A DNA stretch of 64,000 bases, from NCBI RefSeq assembly GCF_020564935.1, contig NZ_JAJCXB010000007.1, forward strand, positions 1-64,000. The letters are read 5' to 3'. Below are positions 33,582-42,566 of this stretch, in pieces; position 1 is the first letter of the stretch; each line of letters opens with the position of its first letter. The notes beneath the pieces were generated by a model. The model saw only the letters and a program-made list of their open reading frames with translations, had not been told where the DNA came from and made no database searches. The translations under genes were made by a program, and so were the position numbers. The stretch comes from Streptomyces pinistramenti (GTDB taxonomy: Bacteria > Actinomycetota > Actinomycetes > Streptomycetales > Streptomycetaceae).

Positions 33582-35527
33582 CTAACCTCGTCACCGTGGA
33601 AGGTCTTGACACACTCACCCGCTCCCTCGCCCGGCGCACCCCCGCACAGCTCGCCGCGCTCCTCACCCGGCACGCCGAACCGCTCTCGCGCCGTCCCGCA
33701 GCAACCGAACTGCGGGGCCTGGCAGCCGCGTTGTGGTCGTACGAAACCCTCCACCACCTGGTGCTGCACCTCGACCACCCGCGGCTCCAGGTACTCGCGG
33801 CCACCGCCCGCATCAGCCAGGACCGCGCCGGCCGCGGCACCCCCGCCCCGGCTGCCCCCTCCTCCGGCGCCGACTACCAGTCCCTGATGGCACACCGGCT
33901 GTCCTTCCCCCAGCTGGCCAGCGAGCCCGTGCCACCCGAGGAGACCTACGCCGCGCTCGACGCCCTGGACGGCCCCGCCCGCACGGCCGCCGAACGCGCC
34001 CTCGGCTCCCTCTACGACGACGGCCTCGCCGCCCCCACCGATGACGGCCTGATCGTCGTCCCACCACGCACCGCACAACTCCTGGCCGCCCACCCTCTCG
34101 GACCGTTCACCCCCGCCGCACCGCGCCCCGCGCCGTACGACGCCGGAGGAGCTGCCCGGCCCGGCATCGCTACCGTCGGCCCGGCCCCGCTCCATGACGA
34201 ATCCGCCGCGGCGGCGTCCGCCCTCGCCACCGCCGTCGACCGCCTGCTCGCCGCCCTCGCGACGCATCCCGCGGCGCTCCGCAAATCGGGCGGCCTGGCC
34301 GTCCGCGAAATCAAACGCCTGGCCAAGGCCGCCGGCACCACCGAGCCGCACACCCGCCTGCTCCTCGACCTCACCCTCGCCGCCGACCTGATCGCGCTGA
34401 CCCGCACTCCTTCCGGCATCACCGCGCTCCCCACCAGCGCGTACGACGACTGGCTCGCCCGCACCCCCGGCGCGCGGCTCGCCCCCGTGATCGCCGCGTG
34501 GCGGACACTGCGGGACGTTCCCACCCACACCCCCTTCGGGGAAACCCCGACGGCGCTGGTACGCGGCCACGACCGGCATGCCCCAGCCCTGCGGCACGGC
34601 TTGCTGGCCGCGCTGGCCACGGTTCCCCTCGGCGCCGGAGCACCCTTGCCGCCCCTGCCGCCCGAAGGGCACCCCGGGTGCGACGGAACCGGCCGCACCC
34701 CCTTGCAGGAGCTGCTGCATGCTGCCGAGTGGCACCGCCCGCTCGCTGTCGCCGCGCAACCGATGACCGAGGAGCGCGCCGCGCACACCCTCCATGAGGC
34801 GGCCCACCTGGGCCTCGTCGCGCACGGCACCCTCACCCCGCTGGGCTGCGCCCTGCTCAACGACCCGCACGACCTCGACGGGACGCTGGCGGACCTGTTC
34901 CCTCCGCTCCTCGAACACGCCCATTTCCAGGCGGATCTGACGGCCGTCGTGCCGGGCCGTCCCGCCGCCGACCTCGCCGAACTGCTCACCGCCGCCGCCG
35001 AACGCGAATCCGAGGGCCACGCCGTCACCTGGCGCTTCACCCCTGGCTCCGTGCGCCGCGCGCTGGACGCGGGGCACCCGCCCGGCACCCTCATCGACGC
35101 GCTCACCACTGCCTCGGCCGACGGCGGCCTCCCGCAGCCGCTCGTCTACCTCATCCGGGACACCGCGCGCGCCCACGGCCGGATGCGGGTCCTCCCGGCG
35201 GCCTGCTGCATCCGGTCCGACGACGAATCCCTGATCGCTGAACTCGCCGCCCACCGTGCCCTGCGCGACCTGGGCCTGCGCGCCGTCGCCGGCACGGTCC
35301 TGGTGAGCAGCCGCCCGCCCGCCGACACCCTCAAGGCACTTCGAGCAGCCGGCTACGCCCCCACCCTCGAATCCGATGAGGGCGTCACGACCATCGAACG
35401 CCTGCCCACGCACCGCACCCGAGCTCCCGTCCCCGCCCAGCGGCCGAACGCCGCGCTCGCCCTCGCACACCGCCTGCTGGGCACCGAACCACCAACGGAA
35501 CGGGACGCACCGACCGGACGTACATGA
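33578..35527 (+). CDS. Helicase-associated domain (XPB/Ssl2-like, Helicase_C_3) protein
   Basis: 649 residues from ATG 33578, overlapping the SWIM stop. There are no helicase motor motifs. The N-terminus (LVTVEGLDTLTRSLARRTPAQLAALLTRH) and the winged-helix-like middle (KSGGLAVREIKRLAKAAGTTEPHTRLLLDLTLAADLI) are typical of the XPB-associated family. The C-terminal part (LTAVVPGRPAADLAELL..AAERESEGHAVTWRFTPGSVRRALDAG.. RVLPAACCIRSDDESLIAELAAH) matches the Helicase_C_3 type seen in mycobacterial Rv0862c, which neighbours XPB. Here the partner is instead an SNF2 ATPase and a SWIM protein, an unusual grouping. Confidence 0.8.
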   Translation: MTNLVTVEGLDTLTRSLARRTPAQLAALLTRHAEPLSRRPAATELRGLAAALWSYETLHHLVLHLDHPRLQVLAATARISQDRAGRGTPAPAAPSSGADYQSLMAHRLSFPQLASEPVPPEETYAALDALDGPARTAAERALGSLYDDGLAAPTDDGLIVVPPRTAQLLAAHPLGPFTPAAPRPAPYDAGGAARPGIATVGPAPLHDESAAAASALATAVDRLLAALATHPAALRKSGGLAVREIKRLAKAAGTTEPHTRLLLDLTLAADLIALTRTPSGITALPTSAYDDWLARTPGARLAPVIAAWRTLRDVPTHTPFGETPTALVRGHDRHAPALRHGLLAALATVPLGAGAPLPPLPPEGHPGCDGTGRTPLQELLHAAEWHRPLAVAAQPMTEERAAHTLHEAAHLGLVAHGTLTPLGCALLNDPHDLDGTLADLFPPLLEHAHFQADLTAVVPGRPAADLAELLTAAAERESEGHAVTWRFTPGSVRRALDAGHPPGTLIDALTTASADGGLPQPLVYLIRDTARAHGRMRVLPAACCIRSDDESLIAELAAHRALRDLGLRAVAGTVLVSSRPPADTLKALRAAGYAPTLESDEGVTTIERLPTHRTRAPVPAQRPNAALALAHRLLGTEPPTERDAPTGRT

Positions 35528-35807
35528 AGCAGACCGGGGCGACGGAGCCCGACCGCCGGCCCACGGTGCCGAGCCCATCGTGTCCAGGCCACTGCCGCCC
35601 GCCCGCTTGCGCACGTTGCCCTGCCTACCGAGCAGCCGTATTGCCTTCGCCCGGCACCCCGCCGACCAGGCCGGTCTGCCGATCAGCCCCGGCTCGGCGA
35701 CCGGTCCTTCCGAATGCTCCCGCGGGCGTCCGACGAGTTATCCACAGGCCCGCCGCGGTGTCACTGCCGTCAAGTAGCGTTTCGGAGTACGGAATCGGGG
35801 AGGGCCG

Positions 35808-37976
35808 ATGGGGAGGGGCGAGGCAGAGATGGAGAGCCGGGGCGTGGGCGACGGGGGCGTACGGAACGAGATTTCTGGGGAAGTGCACGGGCCGGTGGTG
35901 CAGGCCGGCGTGATCGAGGGCGGCGTACGGTTCGAGCTGCCGCGGCCGGAGGTGCCGGTTCCTCGCCAAGTACCTGCGGCCCTGGCGCAGTTCGTCGACC
36001 GTGAGCCGGTGCTCCAGGCCATCGACAGCTGGGTGGCGGACGCCGGCGGGGCACCGCGGCTCGCCGTGCTCAGTGGACTCGCCGGGGTGGGCAAGACCGC
36101 CACGGCGCGGAGATGGGCCCACAGGAAGGACGGCGGATTCCCCGGTGGCGAGTTCTACGTCGACTTCTCCGAGCTGCGGGTCCAGACGGGCGGCGATGTC
36201 TCGGCAGGTGTGAGCCGGTGCCTGCGCGCGCTGGGGGTCGAGGACCGGTATCTGCCTCATTCGCTCGGGGAGTTGTCCGCGATGTTCCGCAGCCGCACGG
36301 CGGGGGAACGGGTGCTGATGGTCCTCGACAACGTGACCGAACCGGCACAGGTACGGGCACTGATCCCGGGCGGCCCGGGAAGCGTGGTCCTCGCGACGAG
36401 CCAGGGGCGGCTCGGCGAACTGATACAGGACGGAGCACGGCTGATGCCGCTGGAACCCCTCGGTGCGGAGCACGGACTGCAACTCCTCAAGGACCTCTGC
36501 GGGGACGCCCGGATAGCAGCGGCGGAGGAGGCCGCCGAACGGATCGTGGAGTGGTGCGGAGGGTTGCCGGTCGCGCTGCATGTGGCCGCCGCCCGTCTGG
36601 TGACGCATCCGCGGCTGTCCGTCGAGGCACTGGCCGGCGAACTCGCCGACGAACACAGGCGGCTGGACGCACTGAGGGTCGGGAAGGATCGCGCCGTGGC
36701 GGCCGTGTTCGGCATGGCCTACGACGGGCTGCCCGAGGAGGATGCACGGCTGTACCGCGTGCTGGGCATCTACCCCGGGCGCCGCTGGGACGCGGAGACG
36801 GCCGCGGCTGCCGCAGGCACGACCCTCGGGCAGGCCCAGGAGCAGTTGGACAGCCTGGAAACGGCGAGCCTGGTCACTGCGGCGGCCGACGGGCGCTACG
36901 ACTTCCACGATCTGGTCCGCCTGCACGCACGGGAACAGGCGATTCGCGTGGAGAGCGAGCAGGAGCGGGCCGCAGTGGTGCGGCGCGCGGTGGACCATCT
37001 CCTCATCCGGGCCGGGCAGGCCGATCGGGCCGTGATGGCGGGGCGCATGCGGATCGGCCGGTACGTCGAGCGGCTGGGCGAAGCCGACGAAGCCCTCTCG
37101 TTCGGCAGCCGGGGCGAGGCTCTGGACTGGATGGACAGCTGGCGGGGCGAGCTGCTGTCGGCCCAGCGCGCCGCCGCCGCGCACGGCTGGCACCGGCCGG
37201 CGTGGGAACTCGCCGAGGCGCTGACGGCCCTCTACCTCAACCGGCGCTATCTGAACGACTGGGCCGAGTCCGGTGAGCTGGGCGCGGCGGAGGCCGCCGC
37301 GGACGGCAATCCGGCGGCCGAGGCCAGGCTGCGTGCGCTCCTGTCCCGCCCTCTGATGGACCGCGACGAGCTGGACCGGGCCCGCGCCGAGCTGGAGACC
37401 GCGCTCGCCAGGGCCGACGAGTCGGGCCATACGCTGCTCCGGGCCTCCGTCCGCGAGTTCTACGGCCGGTACTGGGACCGCTGCGAACCGTCGCGCGCCA
37501 TCGCCACGTACGAGGAGGCGATGACCTTCTACCGCGAGGCGGGAGACGAACGCGGCATCGCCATCGGGCTGTACTTCATGGGCTGTGCGCAGGCTGCCGC
37601 AGGGCGTACGGAAGAGGCACTGGGCACTCTCCAGGACGCCTACGACCGGTTCCTGACGATCGACGACCGGCGGATGGGCGCACGCGCGCTGGCGGCGATC
37701 GGAGGCGTCCAACGCGGGCTCGGGCACACCGATGAGGCGCTCAGGGTGCTGGAGGAAGCCGTCGGGATGCTGCGGGAGCGCGGGGCCGTGCACTACGAGG
37801 CGCACGCTCGTGAGGTGCTCGCGGAGATCGCCGAAGAACAGGGCGACCGTGAGGCGTGGCGACGGCATGTGACCCGGGCACTGGAGATATACGAAGCGGG
37901 CGGCGGTCCGCGTGCGGAGGACCTGCGACGCCGTCTTGAGGCTTCAGCGGAGCCCACCGACGAGGCGGAGCAGTGA
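35808..37976 (+). CDS. STAND (NB-ARC/TPR) protein with N-terminal amyloid-signalling-like motif
   Basis: 722 residues. Residues 20-42 form a Gly/Val/Gln motif with core VVQAGVIEG, resembling bacterial amyloid signalling motifs. The NB-ARC ATPase follows: Walker A GLAGVGKT (90-97), Walker B VLMVLDN (169-175), a sensor-like GSVVLATSQ (191-199) and the GLPVAL motif (252-257) with MHD-like YDFHDLVRLHAR. A TPR array covers about 450-710 (LLRASVREFYGRYWDRCEPSRAIATYEEAMTFYREAGDERGIAIGLYFMGCAQAAAGR). Unlike AfsR it has no DNA-binding or BTAD domain. It therefore looks like an NLR-type sensor that would oligomerise and nucleate an effector. GGGGAGGG precedes the ATG; a second ATG at 35829 is possible. 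Confidence 0.88.
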   Translation: MGRGEAEMESRGVGDGGVRNEISGEVHGPVVQAGVIEGGVRFELPRPEVPVPRQVPAALAQFVDREPVLQAIDSWVADAGGAPRLAVLSGLAGVGKTATARRWAHRKDGGFPGGEFYVDFSELRVQTGGDVSAGVSRCLRALGVEDRYLPHSLGELSAMFRSRTAGERVLMVLDNVTEPAQVRALIPGGPGSVVLATSQGRLGELIQDGARLMPLEPLGAEHGLQLLKDLCGDARIAAAEEAAERIVEWCGGLPVALHVAAARLVTHPRLSVEALAGELADEHRRLDALRVGKDRAVAAVFGMAYDGLPEEDARLYRVLGIYPGRRWDAETAAAAAGTTLGQAQEQLDSLETASLVTAAADGRYDFHDLVRLHAREQAIRVESEQERAAVVRRAVDHLLIRAGQADRAVMAGRMRIGRYVERLGEADEALSFGSRGEALDWMDSWRGELLSAQRAAAAHGWHRPAWELAEALTALYLNRRYLNDWAESGELGAAEAAADGNPAAEARLRALLSRPLMDRDELDRARAELETALARADESGHTLLRASVREFYGRYWDRCEPSRAIATYEEAMTFYREAGDERGIAIGLYFMGCAQAAAGRTEEALGTLQDAYDRFLTIDDRRMGARALAAIGGVQRGLGHTDEALRVLEEAVGMLRERGAVHYEAHAREVLAEIAEEQGDREAWRRHVTRALEIYEAGGGPRAEDLRRRLEASAEPTDEAEQ

Positions 37977-38064
37977 TGTTGCGGCCGCGAACCTCTGGCG
38001 TGAGAGGGGTGGGGGGAAGTGCTGGCGTGCCGTGACGTGGTGTCCGTCCTGAGCGCCGGTTCCT

Positions 38065-39825
38065 TCAAGCGGTCCGGCGGACCAGGCGCAGGTCGGCGTC
38101 CCCGGTGCGGGCGCCGACCCTGATGACGACGGTGTCGTTCGTCAGCGGATGCCCGGAACGCAGCAGGGCGTAGACCGTTGCGGCCAGCACGGCGGCATCA
38201 CTCATGCCTCCCGTGGCGGAGACGTCGACGGACCGGCCGTCGTGCAGCCTGATCCGGCAGCCGCCGCCGTTGATCTCTGCTGCTGCGATGCGGCAGCCCG
38301 GGTAGCGGGACAGAGTGGCCGTGGCCCAGCGGTCGGCCGCGACGGTGGTCGCTGCGGGTGTCTCGCAAACCAGGACCGAGGCGCTCTCCGGCAGCCTTCG
38401 GTCCCGTTCCCGGTCGCTGCAGGACAGGTGGCGGAACGTGCCGTCGGCGCCATCGGGTTCACCGCTGCTGGCGACGTCAGTGATGGTGCCGTCCATGGTG
38501 GCGTCGTTCGCGGTGGTGAAGTGGGCGACGACAGCGGGGGCGCGCCGCACGGTCACCTGTGGGCCGGCGGGCGTATCGGACACCTGGGTGGTGACGAATA
38601 CCGCGGTGACGTCCGGCTGTTGGTCTGCCGGAAGCGGGTCATCCGGGGCGAGGCGGGGGAGGGGGGAGAGCGGTTCGGGGAGAGCGAGACGAAGGAGGTC
38701 GTAGACCGCCGTGCGCAGGCGGTGCAGGGCGTACCCCGGCGGCACAAGTGCACGGTCACCGAGAGCCGTCAGCGGATTGGCCCCTTTGCTGTCCGGAGCG
38801 GCGTCGGCAAGTGTCCGCTCGATCTGCGGGCGCAGCGGGACATCGGCGGCGAGCAGGGGTGCGAGACGGCCCAGTTCTGCCATGGGGGTGTCGGGCACGG
38901 CCTCGTCGCCGCCGAAGGCTCCGAGCAGCAGGGGCTTGCCGAGCGCGGCGCCGTAGAACGTCACGGAGCCGTGGTCGCCGATCAGGAGATCGCTGGCGAG
39001 CAGGGTCGCCTGCCAGCCGTCCGTCGGCGGGATACGCAGCAAACCGGCGTCCAGAGCGGAGCTCAGCACCGAGCGGAGCTGGTAAGTGCCGTGTGCCGCA
39101 ACGATGTTGGGGTGGGTGACCAGCGCGACGGCGTATTCGTCCATCGGGAGTTCCGCGAGCAGGCGCGCGGGAAGGGAGGGATCACGGCCGAGGAGGGACC
39201 GGTCGCGCCAGGTCGAGCTGAGCATGATGAGACGGCGGTCGCCCCGGACACCGAGGGCCGCACGGTAGGTGTCGCGGAGTTCCTGCCCGTTGATCAGCAT
39301 GTCGTGACAGGGGTCGCCGACGAGGAGGGTACAGCCTGCTGTCGAAGGGTGGGCGGCGGCCAACTGGGCGGCCTGATCGGGGTGCGAGACGGCGATCCGC
39401 GCGCGGCCGCTGCGCAGCAGGGCGTCCGGCACGACTCCGGCGAGGCGGTCCTGGTCGCTCCGGGAGTCGGGGACGACCTTGTGGAACCCGACGCCGTGCG
39501 GAAGGACGAGGACGGGGGCAGTATGCCCCTCGACGACGAGGTCGGCGTTCTCGGAAGCCGTGATGATCAGGTCGGGGGCGAGGTGGGGGAACTGGTGCCA
39601 GGGCAGTATCCGTGCGCCGACGGTGCGGGCGAGGTCGTGAACTCCGTCGTTGAAGGCGGAGGTGGGGTCGAACGCGAAGACCAGGTCCACGCGCGGATCG
39701 TCGCGGAACACGGGGCCGAGCACATCGAGGACCCGGACGGTCGAGGTGACGGTCCGGGCGACGACCACTACGGTCCGCTCGCCGGGGAACGTACGCCAGC
39801 GGTCGGGGTCCGGGCCGACGGGCAC
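38065..39825 (-). CDS. GT-B-fold protein resembling CDP-glycerol glycerophosphotransferases
   Basis: 586 residues. The first 370 look like a GT-B fold: a Rossmann-like start (RTVVVVARTVTSTVRVLDVL), LVLPHGVGFHK in the middle, LVTHPNIV with the conserved HP, and DLLIGDHGSVTFYGAALGKPLLLG, which corresponds to the DxSS-type nucleotide-glycerol-binding motif of TagF/TagB-like enzymes. The last 180 residues are a separate alpha/beta domain with no recognised family. Similar streptomycete proteins are sometimes labelled translation initiation factor 2 by automatic pipelines; nothing here supports that. The GTG start at 39825 lacks a Shine-Dalgarno. The reading frame stays open upstream through a 7-bp tandem array (39887-39989), so the start is doubtful. 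Confidence 0.65.
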   Translation of the reverse strand: MPVGPDPDRWRTFPGERTVVVVARTVTSTVRVLDVLGPVFRDDPRVDLVFAFDPTSAFNDGVHDLARTVGARILPWHQFPHLAPDLIITASENADLVVEGHTAPVLVLPHGVGFHKVVPDSRSDQDRLAGVVPDALLRSGRARIAVSHPDQAAQLAAAHPSTAGCTLLVGDPCHDMLINGQELRDTYRAALGVRGDRRLIMLSSTWRDRSLLGRDPSLPARLLAELPMDEYAVALVTHPNIVAAHGTYQLRSVLSSALDAGLLRIPPTDGWQATLLASDLLIGDHGSVTFYGAALGKPLLLGAFGGDEAVPDTPMAELGRLAPLLAADVPLRPQIERTLADAAPDSKGANPLTALGDRALVPPGYALHRLRTAVYDLLRLALPEPLSPLPRLAPDDPLPADQQPDVTAVFVTTQVSDTPAGPQVTVRRAPAVVAHFTTANDATMDGTITDVASSGEPDGADGTFRHLSCSDRERDRRLPESASVLVCETPAATTVAADRWATATLSRYPGCRIAAAEINGGGCRIRLHDGRSVDVSATGGMSDAAVLAATVYALLRSGHPLTNDTVVIRVGARTGDADLRLVRRTA

Positions 39826-39886
39826 CCGCAGCGCGGGTATCAGACCGTGGCTGGTGTCCCGGCCGGCCGCGCACGCACAGCCGTCA

Positions 39887-39989
<103 letters not shown>

Positions 39990-40008
39990 CAGGTTGCGAT
40001 TAGCGTGT

Positions 40009-40020
40009 CTCACCGGTGAG
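40009..40020. promoter_or_regulatory. 12-bp perfect palindrome near the heptamer array
   Basis: CTCACCGGTGAG, 19 bp beyond the array on the promoter side of the GT-B-like gene. Its size fits a repressor operator. A minus-strand TTGCGC overlaps it and could be a -35 element. Confidence 0.35.
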
Positions 40021-40106
40021 CGCAACCCCTGTCCTGATCAGCTTTCTTTGTCGGCTCACCACCGTAATTCAGGCGCCGCGGGCCGTGGCGGCCAGGCCCG
40101 CTGAGG

Positions 40107-40128
40107 GCTCCCTTCGGCCGGAGGGAGC
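40107..40128 (-). terminator. Hairpin terminator downstream of FAD monooxygenase
   Basis: GCTCCCT and AGGGAGC form a 7-bp stem with a GC-rich loop. A second perfect palindrome, GGCCGGGCCCGGCC (40134-40147), lies next to it on the gene side. Both follow the monooxygenase stop. Confidence 0.6.
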
Positions 40129-40187
40129 GAGGAGGCCGGGCCCGGCCGCACGGAGCGGCCGGAAGGGAGCTGACGCGCGGCCGTGGG

Positions 40188-41849
40188 TCAGTGTGTGGGC
40201 CACGGGCGGCGGCCCTGGCAAGGCCATCTGTCCGCCGGAGCCGATGAGTCGGGGCCGGGCGGCGGAGCGGCGGCGGACCGGGAATCGGACTGCGGATCCG
40301 GACATGTCCCCGGCGCGGGCGTCCCTGACGGCCGGTCCGGGGGTGCCGCATTCTCCGTGGAATCGTGGTTGACCTGCGGCGCCTCGGGGAGCGGCGCTGT
40401 GGGTGAGGCGGGCCCAGCCGGGTCACCCGGGGCGCCCAGGTCACCCGGGCCGCCCGGCAGCGCAGTCGACGGCAGCGGCGTCGACAGTGGCGGCGTGATC
40501 AGCGGCCGGGGTGAGACGGCCGGCAGCAGGCCGTGGACCGGTGAGGGGCGCAGCGGGCGCGTCGGCGGTGAGGCCGGGTCGGGGAAGGCGGTGGACCGGC
40601 CGGCGGTGTGCAGCATGCGATGCACGGAATCGTGGGTGAGCCGGTTGGCGGCCGAAGGGCGCGGCCCCGTGGCGCCCGGGTAGCGGATGTCCCGCTCGGC
40701 GACGAGCGACCATGGAGCCTGGACGAGGCGGCCGATGCCGCGCTGCAGGCTGCGCGCCAGTGCCGGATCGTCCAGGCCGTGCCGGCGCAACACGTCGCGC
40801 AGTGCGACGGCTTGGCGGGCGGCAGTCGGCAGCCCCTGGCCGTAGGTGGGGTTGAAGGCCGCCACGGCGTCGCCCAGCGCCACGAAGCCCGTGGGCCAGG
40901 ACTCCAGCTGTTCGTAGTGGCGCCGGCGGTTGACCGTTTCGTGGGAGAGCCGTACCTCGCTCAACGGCTCCGCGCCGGCGATGAGTTCGCCGATTGTGCC
41001 GTCACACATGCCACGGGCGAACGGCACGAACCGGTCGGCGTGCTGGGACGGGCGTCCCCCGAGGATGCCCGTCAGCGTCACCAGCCAGCTCCCGTCCTCG
41101 ATCGGGACCAGCGTCGCGGACTGCCCCGGGGTGGGCCCTTCCGGATCCGAGCCGGTGGTGAGCACAGGGTCAGCGCTGCCGTCCGGGGCCCGGAAGATCC
41201 TGGTCGCAGCGGTGAGGCCGGCGTCCACGACCTCTTCGCGGACATCCGGCAGGCCGAGGGCGGCCAGCCGCTCGGGTGTCTTGGAGCCCCTGCCGGTGGC
41301 ATCGACGACCAGATCGGCGTCCAGTCGCCGGGCCTCGCCGGTGAGGGCGTCCCGGACCCGCACGCCGGTGACGTCCTCCGGGGTGCCCGTCAGGCCCTCG
41401 GCCTCGGTCTCGTCGAGGACGGTGACTCCGGGGAGAGCCAGCACCCGCTCCCGGATGACCCGGTCGAGCAGGTCGCGGGAGCAGGAGATGAGGTGCTCGG
41501 ACGGGGTCCGGCGGCGGGCCCGGCCCGCTACGGGCGGAAGGGGGAACTCCGGCGGTAGCGGCAGCTTGAGGGCGCCAGCGGCCAGCCAGCACTCCGTGAT
41601 GCCCGGCAGCAGGCTCTCGACCACGCCGGCCCCGGTCGTCGTCAGCAGATGCGCCCGCCGGGGGTGCGGGAGGACCCGGCAGGGCACCCGGGTGCGGGGC
41701 ATCATCTCCCGTTCCACGATGACCACATCGGCGTCGTCGGACAGCGCCGCGGCGGCGAGCAGGCCCGTGAATCCACCGCCCAATACCACGGCGAGATGCG
41801 GATGGGTGAACTGGAGCCCGCTGCTGCTCGTACCGCTCGACGTGTTCAT
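40188..41849 (-). CDS. FAD-dependent monooxygenase
   Basis: 553 residues from ATG 41849, which overlaps the TGA of the preceding small gene (ATGA). FAD-binding Rossmann motif VVLGGGFTGLLAAAAL (about 21-36), VIVERE, a LVVDATGRGS segment, and the second FAD motif VALGDAVAAFNPTYGQGLPTAARQA place it among PHBH/UbiH-type flavoproteins, in the subgroup resembling geranylgeranyl reductases and polyketide hydroxylases. The last 120 or so residues are Pro/Ser/Ala-rich and probably disordered, an unusual tail. The much longer open frame reaching 46070 is an artefact of GC bias. The neighbouring quinone oxidoreductase and IclR regulator suggest a small redox locus. Confidence 0.85.
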   Translation of the reverse strand: MNTSSGTSSSGLQFTHPHLAVVLGGGFTGLLAAAALSDDADVVIVEREMMPRTRVPCRVLPHPRRAHLLTTTGAGVVESLLPGITECWLAAGALKLPLPPEFPLPPVAGRARRRTPSEHLISCSRDLLDRVIRERVLALPGVTVLDETEAEGLTGTPEDVTGVRVRDALTGEARRLDADLVVDATGRGSKTPERLAALGLPDVREEVVDAGLTAATRIFRAPDGSADPVLTTGSDPEGPTPGQSATLVPIEDGSWLVTLTGILGGRPSQHADRFVPFARGMCDGTIGELIAGAEPLSEVRLSHETVNRRRHYEQLESWPTGFVALGDAVAAFNPTYGQGLPTAARQAVALRDVLRRHGLDDPALARSLQRGIGRLVQAPWSLVAERDIRYPGATGPRPSAANRLTHDSVHRMLHTAGRSTAFPDPASPPTRPLRPSPVHGLLPAVSPRPLITPPLSTPLPSTALPGGPGDLGAPGDPAGPASPTAPLPEAPQVNHDSTENAAPPDRPSGTPAPGTCPDPQSDSRSAAAPPPGPDSSAPADRWPCQGRRPWPTH

Positions 41850-42118
41850 GGGCAGCCTCTTTCTCGGCGTGGGCGCGCGGCTCCCGGGCGTGCGCGGGCC
41901 GCCTCCAGGAAGGGCGGCACCGCGACCGGGCGGGTCCGTCGGCGCGCGGCGGCGATGACGGCATCGGTGGCGGCCGTGAACGAGGCCGACCACGCCGGGA
42001 GGATCGCGGTGGCGGTCCGTAACAGGCGCAGCTGCGCCGGTATCAGCGGCTCCGCCAGTTGAAGGTCTTGGCACGCCGGAGCGAAGGCCGGTACGCCCTC
42101 GCCGGATTTCCGCATCAT
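41846..42118 (-). CDS. Small unknown protein translationally coupled to the FAD monooxygenase
   Basis: 90 residues with no recognised family. The middle (about 18-62) is helical with alternating hydrophobic residues (LIPAQLRLLRTATAILPAWSASFTAATDAVIAAARRR), and the C-terminus is Arg/Pro-rich. Evidence that it is real: GGGGGAG precedes two adjacent ATG codons (the second, at 42115, is better spaced), and its stop overlaps the monooxygenase start by 4 bp. It may be a helper subunit or a leader ORF whose translation opens the downstream start. Confidence 0.6.
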   Translation of the reverse strand: MMRKSGEGVPAFAPACQDLQLAEPLIPAQLRLLRTATAILPAWSASFTAATDAVIAAARRRTRPVAVPPFLEAARARPGAARPRRERGCP

Positions 42119-42566
42119 GACTCCCCCTCAGCCTGTGCACGCCCCGCCGCCCGAGCGGCCGTGCGCCCCGCCATCCGCCCGTCACACATGCGGTGGGCGG
42201 GCGCCTCCGCCTCGCGGAGCGCGCGCAGCCCCGGGGAGCGCGGCCGTCACATCCTGTCGACGGTGGACACGACTCCGGATCGTAGGGCGCGGAGATCACA
42301 TGCGGTACCCGGAAATGTCCGAGGGGCAAACGGGAGCCACCCCGCGGATACCCACGCGTAGATCTGATGCAAGACGATGCAATGGGTGGAAAACGTGTGG
42401 GTGCTTTCTCGCGACGTGAGAAAGCCTGCCGGAGATGCTCGCCCGACGCGGCACAACGAAGCTGGAAACCGACCGGGGTTGGCGTGAAATGGTCGGGAGC
42501 CTCCGGGAACACAGCTCCCATGCCTACCCTGTGCGGGCACAGCACCGGAGACCCAGGGGGAGAGTC
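42119..42566. promoter_or_regulatory. Divergent regulatory region with inverted and direct repeats
   Basis: 448 bp between the monooxygenase unit and the quinone oxidoreductase, without a credible gene. It has an 8-bp inverted repeat GCTTTCTC-N7-GAGAAAGC (42403-42425) and a direct repeat GATGCAA-N3-GATGCAA (42366-42382), both AT-richer than the surroundings. They are candidate operators for the IclR-type regulator encoded nearby, or for another factor. Confidence 0.45.

Noticed and set aside
36000..37976. AfsR/SARP-type regulator call for the NB-ARC/TPR protein
   Set aside because: There is no OmpR-type DNA-binding or BTAD domain; the N-terminus holds a short motif instead.
38065..39825. Translation initiation factor 2 label for the GT-B-like protein
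   Set aside because: No GTPase G-motifs or IF2 domains are present; the visible motifs are glycerophosphotransferase-like.
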